Positions 22,831 to 31,380 of a DNA stretch of 41,009 nt are shown here, one piece after another (the first letter of the stretch is position 1; each line of letters starts with the position of its first letter). The position numbers were made by a program, and so were the translations under genes. Under the pieces are notes generated by a model. The model worked only from the letters and a program-made list of their open reading frames with translations, ran no database searches and had not been told where the DNA came from. This DNA is from Burkholderiales bacterium (GTDB taxonomy: Bacteria; Pseudomonadota; Gammaproteobacteria; Burkholderiales; Thiobacteraceae), in NCBI GenBank assembly GCA_018781585.1, contig JADMJT010000043.1:1-41009 (forward strand), in the 5' to 3' direction.

Positions 22831-23814
22831 TTACTCCGGTTTTGGCTCGCGCGCCAACAGGTCTTCCAAGGCTTGGCGTGGCGATAATCCCTCGAACATC
22901 ACGCGATACACTTCGCGGGTGATCGGCATTTCCACCTTCACCTGCTCCGCCATGCGTAGCACCTCGGCACAGGTGTGCACGCCTTCGGCGGTGTGCCCGA
23001 GTTGTTCGAGAATCGCCTGCAACGCTTGACCCTGCGCGAGCTGCAAGCCCACGCTGCGGTTGCGGGACAGATCGCCGGTGCAAGTCAGGATCAGATCGCC
23101 CACGCCGGCCAGGCCCATGAAGGTTTCCGGCCGGCCGCCCAAGGCGAGGCCCAAGCGGGTGATCTCGGCCAAACCGCGCGTAATCAACGCGGCGCGCGCA
23201 TTGAGGCCAAAGCCCATGCCGTCGGAGATGCCGGCGGCGATGGCCATCACATTTTTCACTGCGCCGCCCAATTCCACCCCGACTACATCGCTGCTGGAAT
23301 AGACGCGCAGATGATGATTGTTGAGCCGCGCGGCCACCTCCTGAGCGAACGCGGCATCGCTGGATGCCAGCGTCAGCGCGCACGGTAAGCCCTGCGCCAC
23401 TTCCTGCGCGAAACTGGGGCCGGACAACACCCCGCGCGGCACATCGGCGTGCAGTGTCTCCGCCGCGACTTGATGCAGCAACTTGGCGCCGCTTGGCTCA
23501 AAACCCTTGCACGCCCACACGATGGGTGCCGTATTCCCCGCTTGGGTCAGCGCGATCATTAGTGCGCGAAACCCGCTGGTCGGCACAACAGCGAGTATCA
23601 ATTCGGCGCCATTGATCGCCTGTGTCACGTCGGCGCTTAAGGCAATCGAATCGCGCAGAGAAAAGCCTGGAAGATAGCGCGTATTTTCGCGCGCACCAGT
23701 GATCGCATCGATTTGCCGACGATCGCGCGCCCACAACGTGAGGGAATGGTGCGCAGAAAGACTAATCGCCAGCGCGGTGCCCCACGCACCCGCGCCGAGG
23801 ATGGTGATTTTCAA
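22831..23814 (-). CDS. gpsA: NAD(P)-dependent glycerol-3-phosphate dehydrogenase
   Basis: A 327-residue cytoplasmic enzyme making sn-glycerol 3-phosphate from dihydroxyacetone phosphate for phospholipid synthesis. The Rossmann motif GAGAWGTALA is at residues 7-16, VLSGPSFAQEVAQG is in the middle, and the catalytic-lysine block GGAVKNVMAIAAGISDGMG follows. I start at the TTG at 23814 (reads MKITILGAGAWG), which overlaps the stop of the SH3 gene as TTGA and gives the usual family N-terminus. Longer in-frame extensions have no conserved sequence. Downstream position after secB, grxC and trxC is a common betaproteobacterial order. Confidence 0.94.
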   Translation of the reverse strand: MKITILGAGAWGTALAISLSAHHSLTLWARDRRQIDAITGARENTRYLPGFSLRDSIALSADVTQAINGAELILAVVPTSGFRALMIALTQAGNTAPIVWACKGFEPSGAKLLHQVAAETLHADVPRGVLSGPSFAQEVAQGLPCALTLASSDAAFAQEVAARLNNHHLRVYSSSDVVGVELGGAVKNVMAIAAGISDGMGFGLNARAALITRGLAEITRLGLALGGRPETFMGLAGVGDLILTCTGDLSRNRSVGLQLAQGQALQAILEQLGHTAEGVHTCAEVLRMAEQVKVEMPITREVYRVMFEGLSPRQALEDLLAREPKPE

Positions 23815-24245
23815 ATGCCCCACACTTCTTTCAGCGGCACGAAGCCGCTTTGCCCGTCGCGATGTTTGACTTTGATCCATCCGCCGCCGGCGATTTCGAC
23901 CAGATCCAATGCCACGTCGCGCTCGGCCTTGAATATTAGCGGTGCAGCGGCATCGGGCTGGCCGCGAATTTCGGCAACGGCGGCGGTGATTAATACGGTG
24001 CGCTTAGTGGCCAGTTTGGATGACTCCACCCATGCCAGTGCGCCGCTTGCATCACGCACTTTTGCCCATGTATCCAAAGCGACGATGATTTCCACTGGAT
24101 AGTGGCGGGAGAGAATAGACAACTTCTTCGCCTGCGCGGAGGGGGCGTCGTACAACACCGCCGCCTCGGCGGCGACAGAGCGAAATTCGAGTGCTTGCGC
24201 GGTCACACTCACCACACACCACAGCGCACCGATCAGCCAGCGCAT
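23811..24245 (-). CDS. Exported SH3-domain protein
   Basis: A 144-residue protein with a signal peptide (about 1-18, ending AQA) and two consecutive bacterial SH3-like (SH3b) repeats of about 60 residues each. The first contains LYDAPSAQAKKLSIL with WAKVRDASGALAWVES; the second has IRGQPDAAAPLIF with WIKVKHRDGQSGFVP. Such domains often bind peptidoglycan. The stop overlaps the gpsA start by four bases and secB ends one base upstream, so the three genes form one unit. Confidence 0.85.
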   Translation of the reverse strand: MRWLIGALWCVVSVTAQALEFRSVAAEAAVLYDAPSAQAKKLSILSRHYPVEIIVALDTWAKVRDASGALAWVESSKLATKRTVLITAAVAEIRGQPDAAAPLIFKAERDVALDLVEIAGGGWIKVKHRDGQSGFVPLKEVWGI

Positions 24246-24246
24246 A

Positions 24247-24717
24247 TTAGCTCGCGGCTACCTGCTCGCCTGCCGGCTGGGCGGCTTGAGCTTGCTGCGC
24301 ACGTTGCTGCTGATACAACGCTTCAAAATTCACCGGCGCCAAATAGATCGGCATGAATCCGGCGCGGCCCACCAGATCGGAAATCACTTCGCGGATATAA
24401 GGAAAAAGCATATTCGGGCAGGTGATATGCATGACCAATTCCATCGTCTCGTCCGGCACATTGGCGACGCGAAAAATCCCGGCTTGCGCCGCTTCCACCA
24501 GATAGGCGGTGCGCTCACCGAGCTTAGCGGTCACTGTCGCGGTAAGCGTCACCTCGTACAAGGCATCGCCTATTTTTTTGCCTTCATTGAAAATTTTCAC
24601 CTCGATCTGCGGCGCTTCGCGCTCCAGAAAAATCTCAGGGGAATTCGGGCATTCGAGCGAGGCATCCTTGACGTACAGCTTCTCGATGCCGAATTGCGGT
24701 TGCGGCTGGTCAGACAT
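24247..24717 (-). CDS. secB: Protein-export chaperone SecB
   Basis: A 156-residue cytoplasmic chaperone that keeps preproteins unfolded and delivers them to SecA. Family blocks are IEKLYVKDASLECPNSPEIF, VTLTATVTAKL, AGIFRV, CPNMLFPYIREVISDL and GFMPIYLAPVNFEALY. The C-terminal tail is Ala/Gln rich. I start at the ATG at 24717 (MSDQPQ) with AGGAG upstream. The frame extends two codons further to a GTG that overlaps the ribosome-binding site. Confidence 0.96.
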   Translation of the reverse strand: MSDQPQPQFGIEKLYVKDASLECPNSPEIFLEREAPQIEVKIFNEGKKIGDALYEVTLTATVTAKLGERTAYLVEAAQAGIFRVANVPDETMELVMHITCPNMLFPYIREVISDLVGRAGFMPIYLAPVNFEALYQQQRAQQAQAAQPAGEQVAAS

Positions 24718-24802
24718 AATCACTCCTAAACGTGGGCCATCACGGCACGAAGCCGCATTAAAAATGGCTATTTTACACGCTTAAGATGACAAACAACCGT
24801 GC

Positions 24803-25222
24803 TTACTGGCGGGAAATCCAGGCTTGCAATTGCGGCCCGTTCAGTGCGCCGGAGACTCGATCGACCTCAACGCCTTGATGGAACAAGGCCAAGGTGGGGA
24901 TGCTGCGGATCTGGTATTGCTGTGCAAGCATTTGCTCTGTTTCGGTATTGACCTTGGCAAAGCGCACGCGGGTCGCGAATTCACCCGCAGTCTGGGTGAA
25001 AACGGGTGCGAATTGCTTGCACGGCCCGCACCACGGCGCCCAGAAATCCACCACCACCGGCAGCTCATTGTGTTGCAGGAATTTGGTGAAATGCGCCTGC
25101 GTCAGGTCGATAGGCACCCCGGGCAACACTGGCGCATTGCATTTGCCGCACTTGGGCTGCGCGGCCAGCTTTTCGTCGGGCACGCGATTGACGGCGAAAC
25201 AATGGGGGCAGACGAGATGCAT
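24803..25222 (-). CDS. trxC: Thioredoxin 2 with N-terminal zinc finger
   Basis: A 139-residue cytoplasmic thioredoxin. The N-terminal zinc-ribbon uses Cys5, Cys8, Cys25 and Cys28 (CPHC and CGKC), and the redox centre WCGPC is at 64-68. This combination defines TrxC, which is linked to oxidative stress and heat sensing. No ribosome-binding site is visible before the ATG, because a large inverted repeat lies directly upstream (25226-25321). Gene order with grxC and secB supports the call. Confidence 0.94.
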   Translation of the reverse strand: MHLVCPHCFAVNRVPDEKLAAQPKCGKCNAPVLPGVPIDLTQAHFTKFLQHNELPVVVDFWAPWCGPCKQFAPVFTQTAGEFATRVRFAKVNTETEQMLAQQYQIRSIPTLALFHQGVEVDRVSGALNGPQLQAWISRQ

Positions 25223-25225
25223 TTT

Positions 25226-25321
25226 AGGATTCGGGATTCAGGGGAAAGCGGCGTTGTTCATGCCTGATAAATGGTCACGCTCGTGAAAATTTCAAGCCCA
25301 CCCCCCTGAATCCCGAATCCT
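25226..25321. repeat. Perfect 19-bp inverted repeat around the trxC leader
   Basis: AGGATTCGGGATTCAGGGG at 25226-25244 is exactly complementary to 25303-25321, with 58 bases between. The unit contains the GGGATTCGG-type motif of dispersed proteobacterial repeats. It fills the space between the grxC stop and the trxC start, so it could separate or attenuate transcription. Confidence 0.75.
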
Positions 25322-25324
25322 GAT

Positions 25325-25579
25325 TCACCCCAGCAGCGGCTCCAACTTTCCATCTTGATCCAACTCCGCCAGGTCGTCGAATCCCCCCACGTGGAAGTCG
25401 TCGATATAGATTTGCGGCACGGTGCGGCGGCCGGTTTTTTCCATCATTTCGGCCATCTTAGGCGGGTCTAGATCGACGCGGATTTTTTCGATGATCTCTA
25501 CGCCTTTGCGCTTGAGCAAACGCTCGGCCATCGTGCAATAGGGGCATACGCCGGTGCAATACATGGTGATTTGGGCCAT
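25325..25579 (-). CDS. grxC: Glutaredoxin 3
   Basis: An 84-residue glutaredoxin with the dithiol centre CPYC at residues 12-15, a TVPQIYIDD segment (cis-proline, glutathione binding) and GGFDDLAELD near the C-terminus. It reduces protein disulfides with glutathione in the cytoplasm. Its ribosome-binding site (GGAGAA) lies inside the end of the rhodanese gene and only one base separates the stop from the ATG, so translation is coupled. Confidence 0.95.
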   Translation of the reverse strand: MAQITMYCTGVCPYCTMAERLLKRKGVEIIEKIRVDLDPPKMAEMMEKTGRRTVPQIYIDDFHVGGFDDLAELDQDGKLEPLLG

Positions 25580-25580
25580 G

Positions 25581-25991
25581 CTATTTCTCCACAGGTAGGT
25601 TGGCTTGTTCCCAGGCGCTCATGCCGCCCGCGAGATTGTATACGTCGGCAAAGCCATTTTGCGTCAGGATGCCGCAGGCGCCCGAAGAACGGTGGCCGCT
25701 GCGGCAGGCCACGATCACCGGCTTCGCCTTGAATTTCTCCAACTCGCTCAGACGATTTTTAAGCTGTCCCAGCGGGATATGCTTGGCGTGCGGGATGCGC
25801 CCCAGCGCCACTTCGTTCTCTTCACGTACGTCAAGCACGACGGCGTCTTCGTGATTCATTTTCAGCACCGCTTCCTGCACATCCACCTGCTTGCGACCGA
25901 AGAAGATGCGCCCGATGGTCGGCCACAGCAGCATGGCGCCGCTCACTAAAATCAAGCCGATAATTAATAGATTATTTTGGATAAATTGCAT
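25581..25991 (-). CDS. Membrane-anchored rhodanese-like sulfurtransferase
   Basis: A 136-residue protein with one N-terminal membrane helix (about 6-26) and a single rhodanese domain. The active loop is CRSGHRS, with the sulfur-carrying Cys96. DVREENEVALGRIPHA and YNLAGGMSAWEQA are typical rhodanese blocks. I start at the ATG at 25991 (MQFIQNNLL) with AGGAG ten bases upstream. Its first 20 bases overlap the end of the pglL-like gene. Located directly before grxC, as in many betaproteobacteria, it probably handles persulfide sulfur at the inner membrane. Confidence 0.92.
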   Translation of the reverse strand: MQFIQNNLLIIGLILVSGAMLLWPTIGRIFFGRKQVDVQEAVLKMNHEDAVVLDVREENEVALGRIPHAKHIPLGQLKNRLSELEKFKAKPVIVACRSGHRSSGACGILTQNGFADVYNLAGGMSAWEQANLPVEK

Positions 25992-27774
25992 GCTTCTTTT
26001 GCTCCTGTAAAAAAATTCGGACGGTGTCCAATAATGATTCGACGTCGCGCCGCGCTTCGGGTTCAAGCTGGCGGGTTTCAGTTAAGAAATTTTCTGCGGC
26101 GCCCGGGTACATCGCCAACGCGCGTTTCAACATTACCTGCGCGTCAGCCGCACTACCCTGCAAGGCCAACAACAAGGCCTGCCGGTACACCACCTCTTGC
26201 GTCGGCGCAAAGCGCATGACCGAGCGATTCAACAACTGCAGATCCTCACTCTGCGCGCGATTCGGTGCGAGCGCAGCCGCATAGGCAAAGTCGCTATAGG
26301 GTGTGAGCATGGATTCATGTCGCACATGCTGCAATACCCGCTCAATCTCTTGCACGCTCGGCGGCGCTTGGTGCGCGCGGAATAAGCCCTCAAGCTGGCT
26401 ATAGGTATCCGCGATGCGTACCAAGCTGATCCAACCTAGCACGAGCATGAGACCGAACGCCGCGCGCATCAGCCCGCTCAATTGCAGGCGTAGGGTATGC
26501 GTATCGGCCGCGCCGATCAAGATGGCCGCGATGCCCAGAAAAGGGGCGTACCACAAAGGATATTCGAGCAAGCTGTGAATCGTGAGTACGGCCAGCACCG
26601 CCGCCACCCACCAGCCGGCCATCGTGGCAGGTTGGCGCAGCTTCCCCGCGAGCCAATAACCCGCGCCGACCAACAACAGCAGCAAACCCGCACCACCGAA
26701 TTCCGCGCCGATCTGCGTGAGTAGATTATGGCTGTGGTTATACATCGCACCGGCCAATGGGCTAGGCAGCAGCGTGGCCGCTGCTTGGGTAATAGCCGAT
26801 TCGGAAGCCAGCATGAAGTGCTGCCAAGCGAATTGGCCGAAACCCGCGCCGATAAGCGGATGTGCCAGCCCTATCTGTACTGCTTCGCGCCACAAGCCGA
26901 GCCGGACATCCACGCCACTGGCCAGTTCAAACAAGCGTTCGGTCGAGGTAATTGTGCCGGTTACGCCCTGCATCTGGGGCAAATGCGCGAGCCACTGCAT
27001 CAAGGCAAAGGCCAGCAACATGCCGAGTGCAACCTTGAGCAGGGTTGGTCCGGGCGCACTGGAACGCCTACCCCAAACCCAAGCCAAAATCGAAAACGCG
27101 CCAAGGTAAAGCCAACTCGAACGCGAGCCGGTCAGCGCCAACACGAACAACAACAGCGCGCCGAACCCCAACGCCACCCAGCGATTGAGCTTACCATCAG
27201 TACAAAGATACAAAGTTGAAGCCAAGCCCAGTGCTAAATAATTCGACAAGTGATTAGGCTGACCCAGGTTGGCCATCACTGCACCGCCCATTTTTTTATT
27301 GATGATCGAATTCAGCGGGGTCGGCAATCCAAAATGTTGAATCAATCCCAACGCTGCACTGATCGCCGCACCCACCAGCAGCGCCCACGCCAGCACGCCG
27401 GCAATGCGCGACAGCCCTAACTCGCGTCCGAGCTGGTTGCCCAGCCACAACATGAGCGCACCCCACAAAATATACATGGCGGCGACGAAGGCTTGCTGCG
27501 GATAAGCGACGCGTTCCAGCACCACCTGCACGATCAAAATACCAATAAAGCCGAGCAGAAACAGCATGGATCGGGGGATGTGCATCGGCTCCCAATAACG
27601 GCGGGAAAGCAGCGGCAGCGCCGCGAGCAGGCCGAGGCCGAAAGCCAGCCACTCGGAAAAGAAGCTCGGAATGGGAAGCTTGTGATGCCATTGCAAAAAT
27701 GGCAGCACCCACGCCAACGCGAGAAAAATCAGACTCGCGTGTAACGGAGAATAGTTTTTAAGAGAAATGGGCAC
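25972..27774 (-). CDS. PglL/Wzy-type O-oligosaccharyltransferase or O-antigen ligase
   Basis: A 600-residue membrane protein with about 12-13 helices and a C-terminal soluble helical region (about 470-600). Diagnostic motifs are LGQPNHLSNYLALG near 170-184, LTGSRSSWLY near 215-224, and NHSHNLLTQIGAEFG near 340-354, the last containing the histidine essential in PglL/WaaL enzymes. Such enzymes transfer lipid-linked glycans to proteins (often pilins) or to lipid A in the periplasm. No pilin gene lies nearby, so the acceptor is unknown. The start appears to be GTG at 27774, but it is only a few bases after the T-run of a terminator and lacks a ribosome-binding site, so the N-terminus is uncertain. 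Confidence 0.87.
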   Translation of the reverse strand: MPISLKNYSPLHASLIFLALAWVLPFLQWHHKLPIPSFFSEWLAFGLGLLAALPLLSRRYWEPMHIPRSMLFLLGFIGILIVQVVLERVAYPQQAFVAAMYILWGALMLWLGNQLGRELGLSRIAGVLAWALLVGAAISAALGLIQHFGLPTPLNSIINKKMGGAVMANLGQPNHLSNYLALGLASTLYLCTDGKLNRWVALGFGALLLFVLALTGSRSSWLYLGAFSILAWVWGRRSSAPGPTLLKVALGMLLAFALMQWLAHLPQMQGVTGTITSTERLFELASGVDVRLGLWREAVQIGLAHPLIGAGFGQFAWQHFMLASESAITQAAATLLPSPLAGAMYNHSHNLLTQIGAEFGGAGLLLLLVGAGYWLAGKLRQPATMAGWWVAAVLAVLTIHSLLEYPLWYAPFLGIAAILIGAADTHTLRLQLSGLMRAAFGLMLVLGWISLVRIADTYSQLEGLFRAHQAPPSVQEIERVLQHVRHESMLTPYSDFAYAAALAPNRAQSEDLQLLNRSVMRFAPTQEVVYRQALLLALQGSAADAQVMLKRALAMYPGAAENFLTETRQLEPEARRDVESLLDTVRIFLQEQKKHAIYPK

Positions 27775-27778
27775 GGGA

Positions 27779-27817
27779 GAAAAAGCAGGGCACCCGCGAT
27801 GGTTGGGGCGCCCTGCT
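27779..27817 (-). terminator. Intrinsic terminator of the RND/DUF2892 operon
   Basis: An 8-bp stem AGCAGGGC/GCCCTGCT with an inner CCC/GGG pairing is followed on the minus strand by TTTTTC. It lies 11 bases after the DUF2892 stop and ends the pump operon just before the pglL-like gene. Confidence 0.8.
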
Positions 27818-27828
27818 CAGACAGACGA

Positions 27829-28044
27829 TTAAGCGCAGCTTTCTTTGACGCCAACTTTTTTCAAGACAATATCCAGCGGACAAAATTTGGTGAAGCCGCT
27901 TTGAAACAGATTCGCGCCGACAAACGCGGTAAACCACAGCCAGCTCACGTGGCTCATATCCACTTGGCCATTGATGTGCGCCAGCGTCAGGGAAAGCATG
28001 ATGAAAAAACCAGCGATGACACGTACCCATGAATTTACAGTCAT
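27829..28044 (-). CDS. DUF2892 (YgaP membrane-domain-like) protein
   Basis: A 71-residue membrane protein with two helices (about 5-22 and 33-52) and the family C-terminal block GFTKFCPLDIVLKKVGVKES containing a conserved Cys-Pro. DUF2892 proteins resemble the membrane part of the rhodanese YgaP and are frequent neighbours of sulfur-handling genes. It is the last gene of the arsR-controlled pump operon. The ATG at 28044 has GGAG upstream. Confidence 0.88.
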   Translation of the reverse strand: MTVNSWVRVIAGFFIMLSLTLAHINGQVDMSHVSWLWFTAFVGANLFQSGFTKFCPLDIVLKKVGVKESCA

Positions 28045-28091
28045 TTCCTATTCTCCGTTGGTTGAAAAAGATTACTAAGCGCCGCTTCTTC

Positions 28092-28115
28092 GGGCGAGGC
28101 ATGCCTCGCCCCTAC
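28092..28115. repeat. GTAG-headed palindrome that provides the RND gene stop codon
   Basis: On the minus strand GTAG is followed by the perfect 20-bp palindrome GGGCGAGGCATGCCTCGCCC. The TAG of the GTAG head is the stop codon of the RND gene (CCG-TAG-GGG). The element fills part of the 67-base gap to the DUF2892 gene. It has the head-plus-hairpin layout of REP elements but a different sequence from those at 643-689. Confidence 0.75.
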
Positions 28116-31100
28116 GGCTTTTTATTCAGCGCCACATAATACAACACCGGGATCACCACCAGCGTCAACAGCGTGGACACCAATACGCCGAAAATCAGCG
28201 ATATCGCCAGGCCGTTAAAGATGGGGTCATCCAGGATAAAGAACGCACCGAGCATGGCCGCCAGCCCGGTCAAAATAATCGGCTTGGCGCGCGTGGTGCT
28301 AGCCAACATCACCGCTTTTTGCAAGTCCATGCCTTCTGCCACTTGCATGTTGATAAAATCGACTAGCAAGATGGAGTTGCGCACGATGATGCCGGCGAGC
28401 GCGATCATGCCGATCATCGAAGTCGCGGTGAATTGCGCGCCTAGCAGCGCATGCCCCGGCATCACACCAATTAAGGTAAGCGGAATCGGCGCCATGATAA
28501 TGAGCGGCACCAAGTAGGAGCGAAATTGCGCCACCACCAGCAAATAAATCAGCACCAGACCCACCGCATAGGCGATACCCATGTCGCGGAAGGTCTCGTA
28601 TGTCACCTGCCACTCGCCGTCCCATTTCACCGCGAAACCGGCATACGGGTCACCCGGCTGTTTAATGAAGTAATGGCTGAGCGTACCGCCCTCGGCTAGT
28701 TTGAGATCGCTCAAAGCGGATTTGATGGAGAACATGCCATACAGGGGACTGTCTACTTTGCCCTTCATGTCGCCCACGACGTACACCACCGGCAGCAGAT
28801 CCTTGTGATAGATCGTCTTTTCACGTTCAGTTGGCGTCACTTCAACCAATTCGGACAGCGGAACCAAGGCGCCATCGCGTGCGCGGACGGTGAGCTTCAA
28901 CAATTCATCTAAATTATTTTGCCGCTGCGGCGCGAGCGTGACGCGCACCGGAATTTCGAATTTGGCATCGCCGGAATGAATCGGTGTGACATCCTCGCCA
29001 GCAAGCCCCATTTTCATCACAGTCACGATGTCTTCCTGCGCCACACCTTTCAGCGCCGCCTTGCTTTGCAGCACGCGCAGGATGAATTTCTGCGCGTCTT
29101 CTTCCACGCTGTCGTCGATGGCGGTGATGTCCTTTGTCTTGGCGAATGCCGCACGCACCTGCTTCGCCACCGTAATCTGCGACTTATAGTCGGGGCCGTA
29201 GATTTCAGCCGCGATCGGGGAAAGCACCGGCGGACCGGGCGGTACTTCGACGATTTTGACATTCGCGCCCAAGCGATTCGCGATTTGCTGGATGGGCTCG
29301 TGCACGCTTTGCGCGATCTCGTGCGATTGCCGGTCGCGCTGATGCTTGTCCACCAAATTGACTTGGATATCGCCTACTTCCGGGCCGCGCCGCAAATAGT
29401 ATTGGCGTACCAGACCGTTGAAGTTAATGGGTGAAGCGATGCCGGCATAAGCTTGATAATCGCTGACCTCCGGCAAGGTAGCGAGATAGGCGCCGATCTC
29501 ATGCATGACGCGTGCGGTCTGTTCCAGCGGCGTGCCCACCGGCATGTCCACCACCACTTGAAACTCCGACTTATTATCGAAGGGCAGCATTTTGAGAATC
29601 ACCACCTTGAACACCGCGAGCGATATCGCAAACGCGATCGCCCCCAGAATCCAGTACAACAGTTTTTTGCGCTTGGGCGCGCCCTGCTCGCCATTGAGGA
29701 AGGGTGTGAGCTTGGCTTCGATCCACAGCGAAAAATCGCGTTCCACCTTGGAAGCGCCGCCCGCGTGCTGATGCCCCAATAATTTCAGCGTCAGCCACGG
29801 CGTGACGACGAAAGCAATGGCGAGCGAGATTAACATGCCGATGCTGGCATTGATGGGAATCGGGCTCATGTACGGCCCCATCAATCCGGAGACGAAAGCC
29901 ATGGGCAGCAGCGCCGCGATCACGGTGAAGGTAGCGAGAATCGTCGGCCCGCCGACTTCGTCTACTGCTTCGGGGATCACCTCAAGCAAGGGTTTATTCG
30001 GTTCCAGCAGACGGCGGCGATGAATGTTCTCCACCACCACAATCGCATCGTCCACCAAAATCCCAATGGAGAAAATCAGCGCAAACAAGGACACGCGGTT
30101 GAGCGTAAACCCCCAGGCCCAAGACGCGAACAAGGTCGCCGCCAAGGTCAGTAACACGGCGATGCCGACGATCACCGCCTCACGCTTGCCCAAGGCAAAA
30201 TACACCAGCGCCACCACGAATGCCGTGGCAAACAAGAGCTTGCTGATGAGCTTCATCGCTTTGTCGTTCGCGGTTTCGCCGTAGTTACGGGTGACGGTGA
30301 CATTCACGCCCTCGGGCAACACCGTGCCTTTTAATTGGTTCACGCGTTGAATGACCCGTTCCGCTACTTGCACCGCATTTTCACCCGGCTTTTTCGACAC
30401 GGAGAGGGTCACCGCCGGATGTTCGCCCGGCTCGGTGATGCCTTTGGTTTTGCCGGCCGGGCCGGCGCCGATCCACACATAGCGGCTGGGTTGATCCGGG
30501 CCGTCCACAATGGTGGCGACATCACTCATGAAGATCGGCTTGTTTTCAAACACCCCCACCACCAAGCTTTTCACATCCGCGGCGGAGGAGAGAAAGGTTC
30601 CCGTCTGCACCAGCACTTCTTGATTGTTGGAAACCAAGGTGCCAGAAGGCTGCGAAGCGTTGCTGACTTTGAGCGCATCACGAATATCCTGCGCAGATAT
30701 GGAGTAGGCCTGCATGCGTTCCGCATCCATGATGACGCGCACGCTGTGGCCGGGGCTGCCGAGGGTAGTGACTTCGCGCGCACCCGGAATACGCTTCAAT
30801 TCAATCTCCGCCGCATGCGCCACTTTGGCTAAATCGAATGCGCCGCGCTGTGTGTCAGTCGTCCATAAGGTGAGCGACACGATGGGCACATCGTCGATGC
30901 CTACCGGTTTAATGATCGGGTCTTGCACGCCGAGATTGGGCGACACCCAATCGCGGTGCGATTGAATCGTGTCGTATAAACGCACCAGCGCGCCGATCCG
31001 CTCCTCGCCCACTTTGTATTGCACCGTCAACACCGCCATGCCGGGGCGCGACACCGAATAGACATGTTCTATCCCAGCGATCTGCGATAACACCTGCTCG

Positions 31101-31309
31101 GCGGGCGTGGCGACCAGGCTCTCCACATCCTTGGCGGAAGCGCCGGGGAAAGGAATAAACACATTCGCCATGGTCACGTTGATCTGCGGCTCTTCTTCGC
31201 GCGGCGTGACCAGGATGGCGAACAAGCCCATCAGCGCCGCCATCAAGGCGATGAGCGGCGTGAGTTGGGAGGTGAGGAAGGCTTTAGCGATGCGTCCGGA
31301 AATACCCAT
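28112..31309 (-). CDS. RND-family efflux pump, inner-membrane subunit (AcrB/HAE type)
   Basis: A 1065-residue proton-driven transporter with the usual duplicated layout: a first helix near 10-35, a large periplasmic loop, helices about 355-520, a second loop and C-terminal helices about 890-1060. The proton-relay motif GILVDDAIVVVENIHRR includes Asp420 and Asp421. It lacks the methionine/charged pattern by which I would assign it to metal exporters, so the substrate is open. It follows its adaptor gene on the same strand. No outer-membrane channel gene is present, so a shared TolC-like partner would be needed. The stop codon comes from a dispersed palindrome. Confidence 0.93.
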   Translation of the reverse strand: MGISGRIAKAFLTSQLTPLIALMAALMGLFAILVTPREEEPQINVTMANVFIPFPGASAKDVESLVATPAEQVLSQIAGIEHVYSVSRPGMAVLTVQYKVGEERIGALVRLYDTIQSHRDWVSPNLGVQDPIIKPVGIDDVPIVSLTLWTTDTQRGAFDLAKVAHAAEIELKRIPGAREVTTLGSPGHSVRVIMDAERMQAYSISAQDIRDALKVSNASQPSGTLVSNNQEVLVQTGTFLSSAADVKSLVVGVFENKPIFMSDVATIVDGPDQPSRYVWIGAGPAGKTKGITEPGEHPAVTLSVSKKPGENAVQVAERVIQRVNQLKGTVLPEGVNVTVTRNYGETANDKAMKLISKLLFATAFVVALVYFALGKREAVIVGIAVLLTLAATLFASWAWGFTLNRVSLFALIFSIGILVDDAIVVVENIHRRRLLEPNKPLLEVIPEAVDEVGGPTILATFTVIAALLPMAFVSGLMGPYMSPIPINASIGMLISLAIAFVVTPWLTLKLLGHQHAGGASKVERDFSLWIEAKLTPFLNGEQGAPKRKKLLYWILGAIAFAISLAVFKVVILKMLPFDNKSEFQVVVDMPVGTPLEQTARVMHEIGAYLATLPEVSDYQAYAGIASPINFNGLVRQYYLRRGPEVGDIQVNLVDKHQRDRQSHEIAQSVHEPIQQIANRLGANVKIVEVPPGPPVLSPIAAEIYGPDYKSQITVAKQVRAAFAKTKDITAIDDSVEEDAQKFILRVLQSKAALKGVAQEDIVTVMKMGLAGEDVTPIHSGDAKFEIPVRVTLAPQRQNNLDELLKLTVRARDGALVPLSELVEVTPTEREKTIYHKDLLPVVYVVGDMKGKVDSPLYGMFSIKSALSDLKLAEGGTLSHYFIKQPGDPYAGFAVKWDGEWQVTYETFRDMGIAYAVGLVLIYLLVVAQFRSYLVPLIIMAPIPLTLIGVMPGHALLGAQFTATSMIGMIALAGIIVRNSILLVDFINMQVAEGMDLQKAVMLASTTRAKPIILTGLAAMLGAFFILDDPIFNGLAISLIFGVLVSTLLTLVVIPVLYYVALNKKP

Positions 31310-31321
31310 ATTTTAGTAAGC

Positions 31322-31380
31322 CGTTAGCGGGAAGCGGTGAGCGGGAAAAACCGCTTACCGCTCACTGCTTTCCGCTCCCC
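31322..31380. repeat. GCGGTGA/GCGGTAA iterated repeat with hairpin between adaptor and pump genes
   Basis: On the minus strand the seven-base unit GCGGTRA and GCGG runs recur around GTGAGCGGTAAGCGG, then CCCGCTCACCGCTTCCCGC pairs back with it. The repeat contains the adaptor stop codon and codes for its last residues (SGSGKQ). It resembles dispersed AGCGGTGAGCGG repeats and could form an intercistronic hairpin. Confidence 0.6.

Noticed and set aside
22799-23383. Upstream extension of the 68-residue protein through gpsA
   Set aside because: Out of frame with gpsA and Arg/Gly-rich nonsense; the ATG at 22798 with GAGGGA is the real start.
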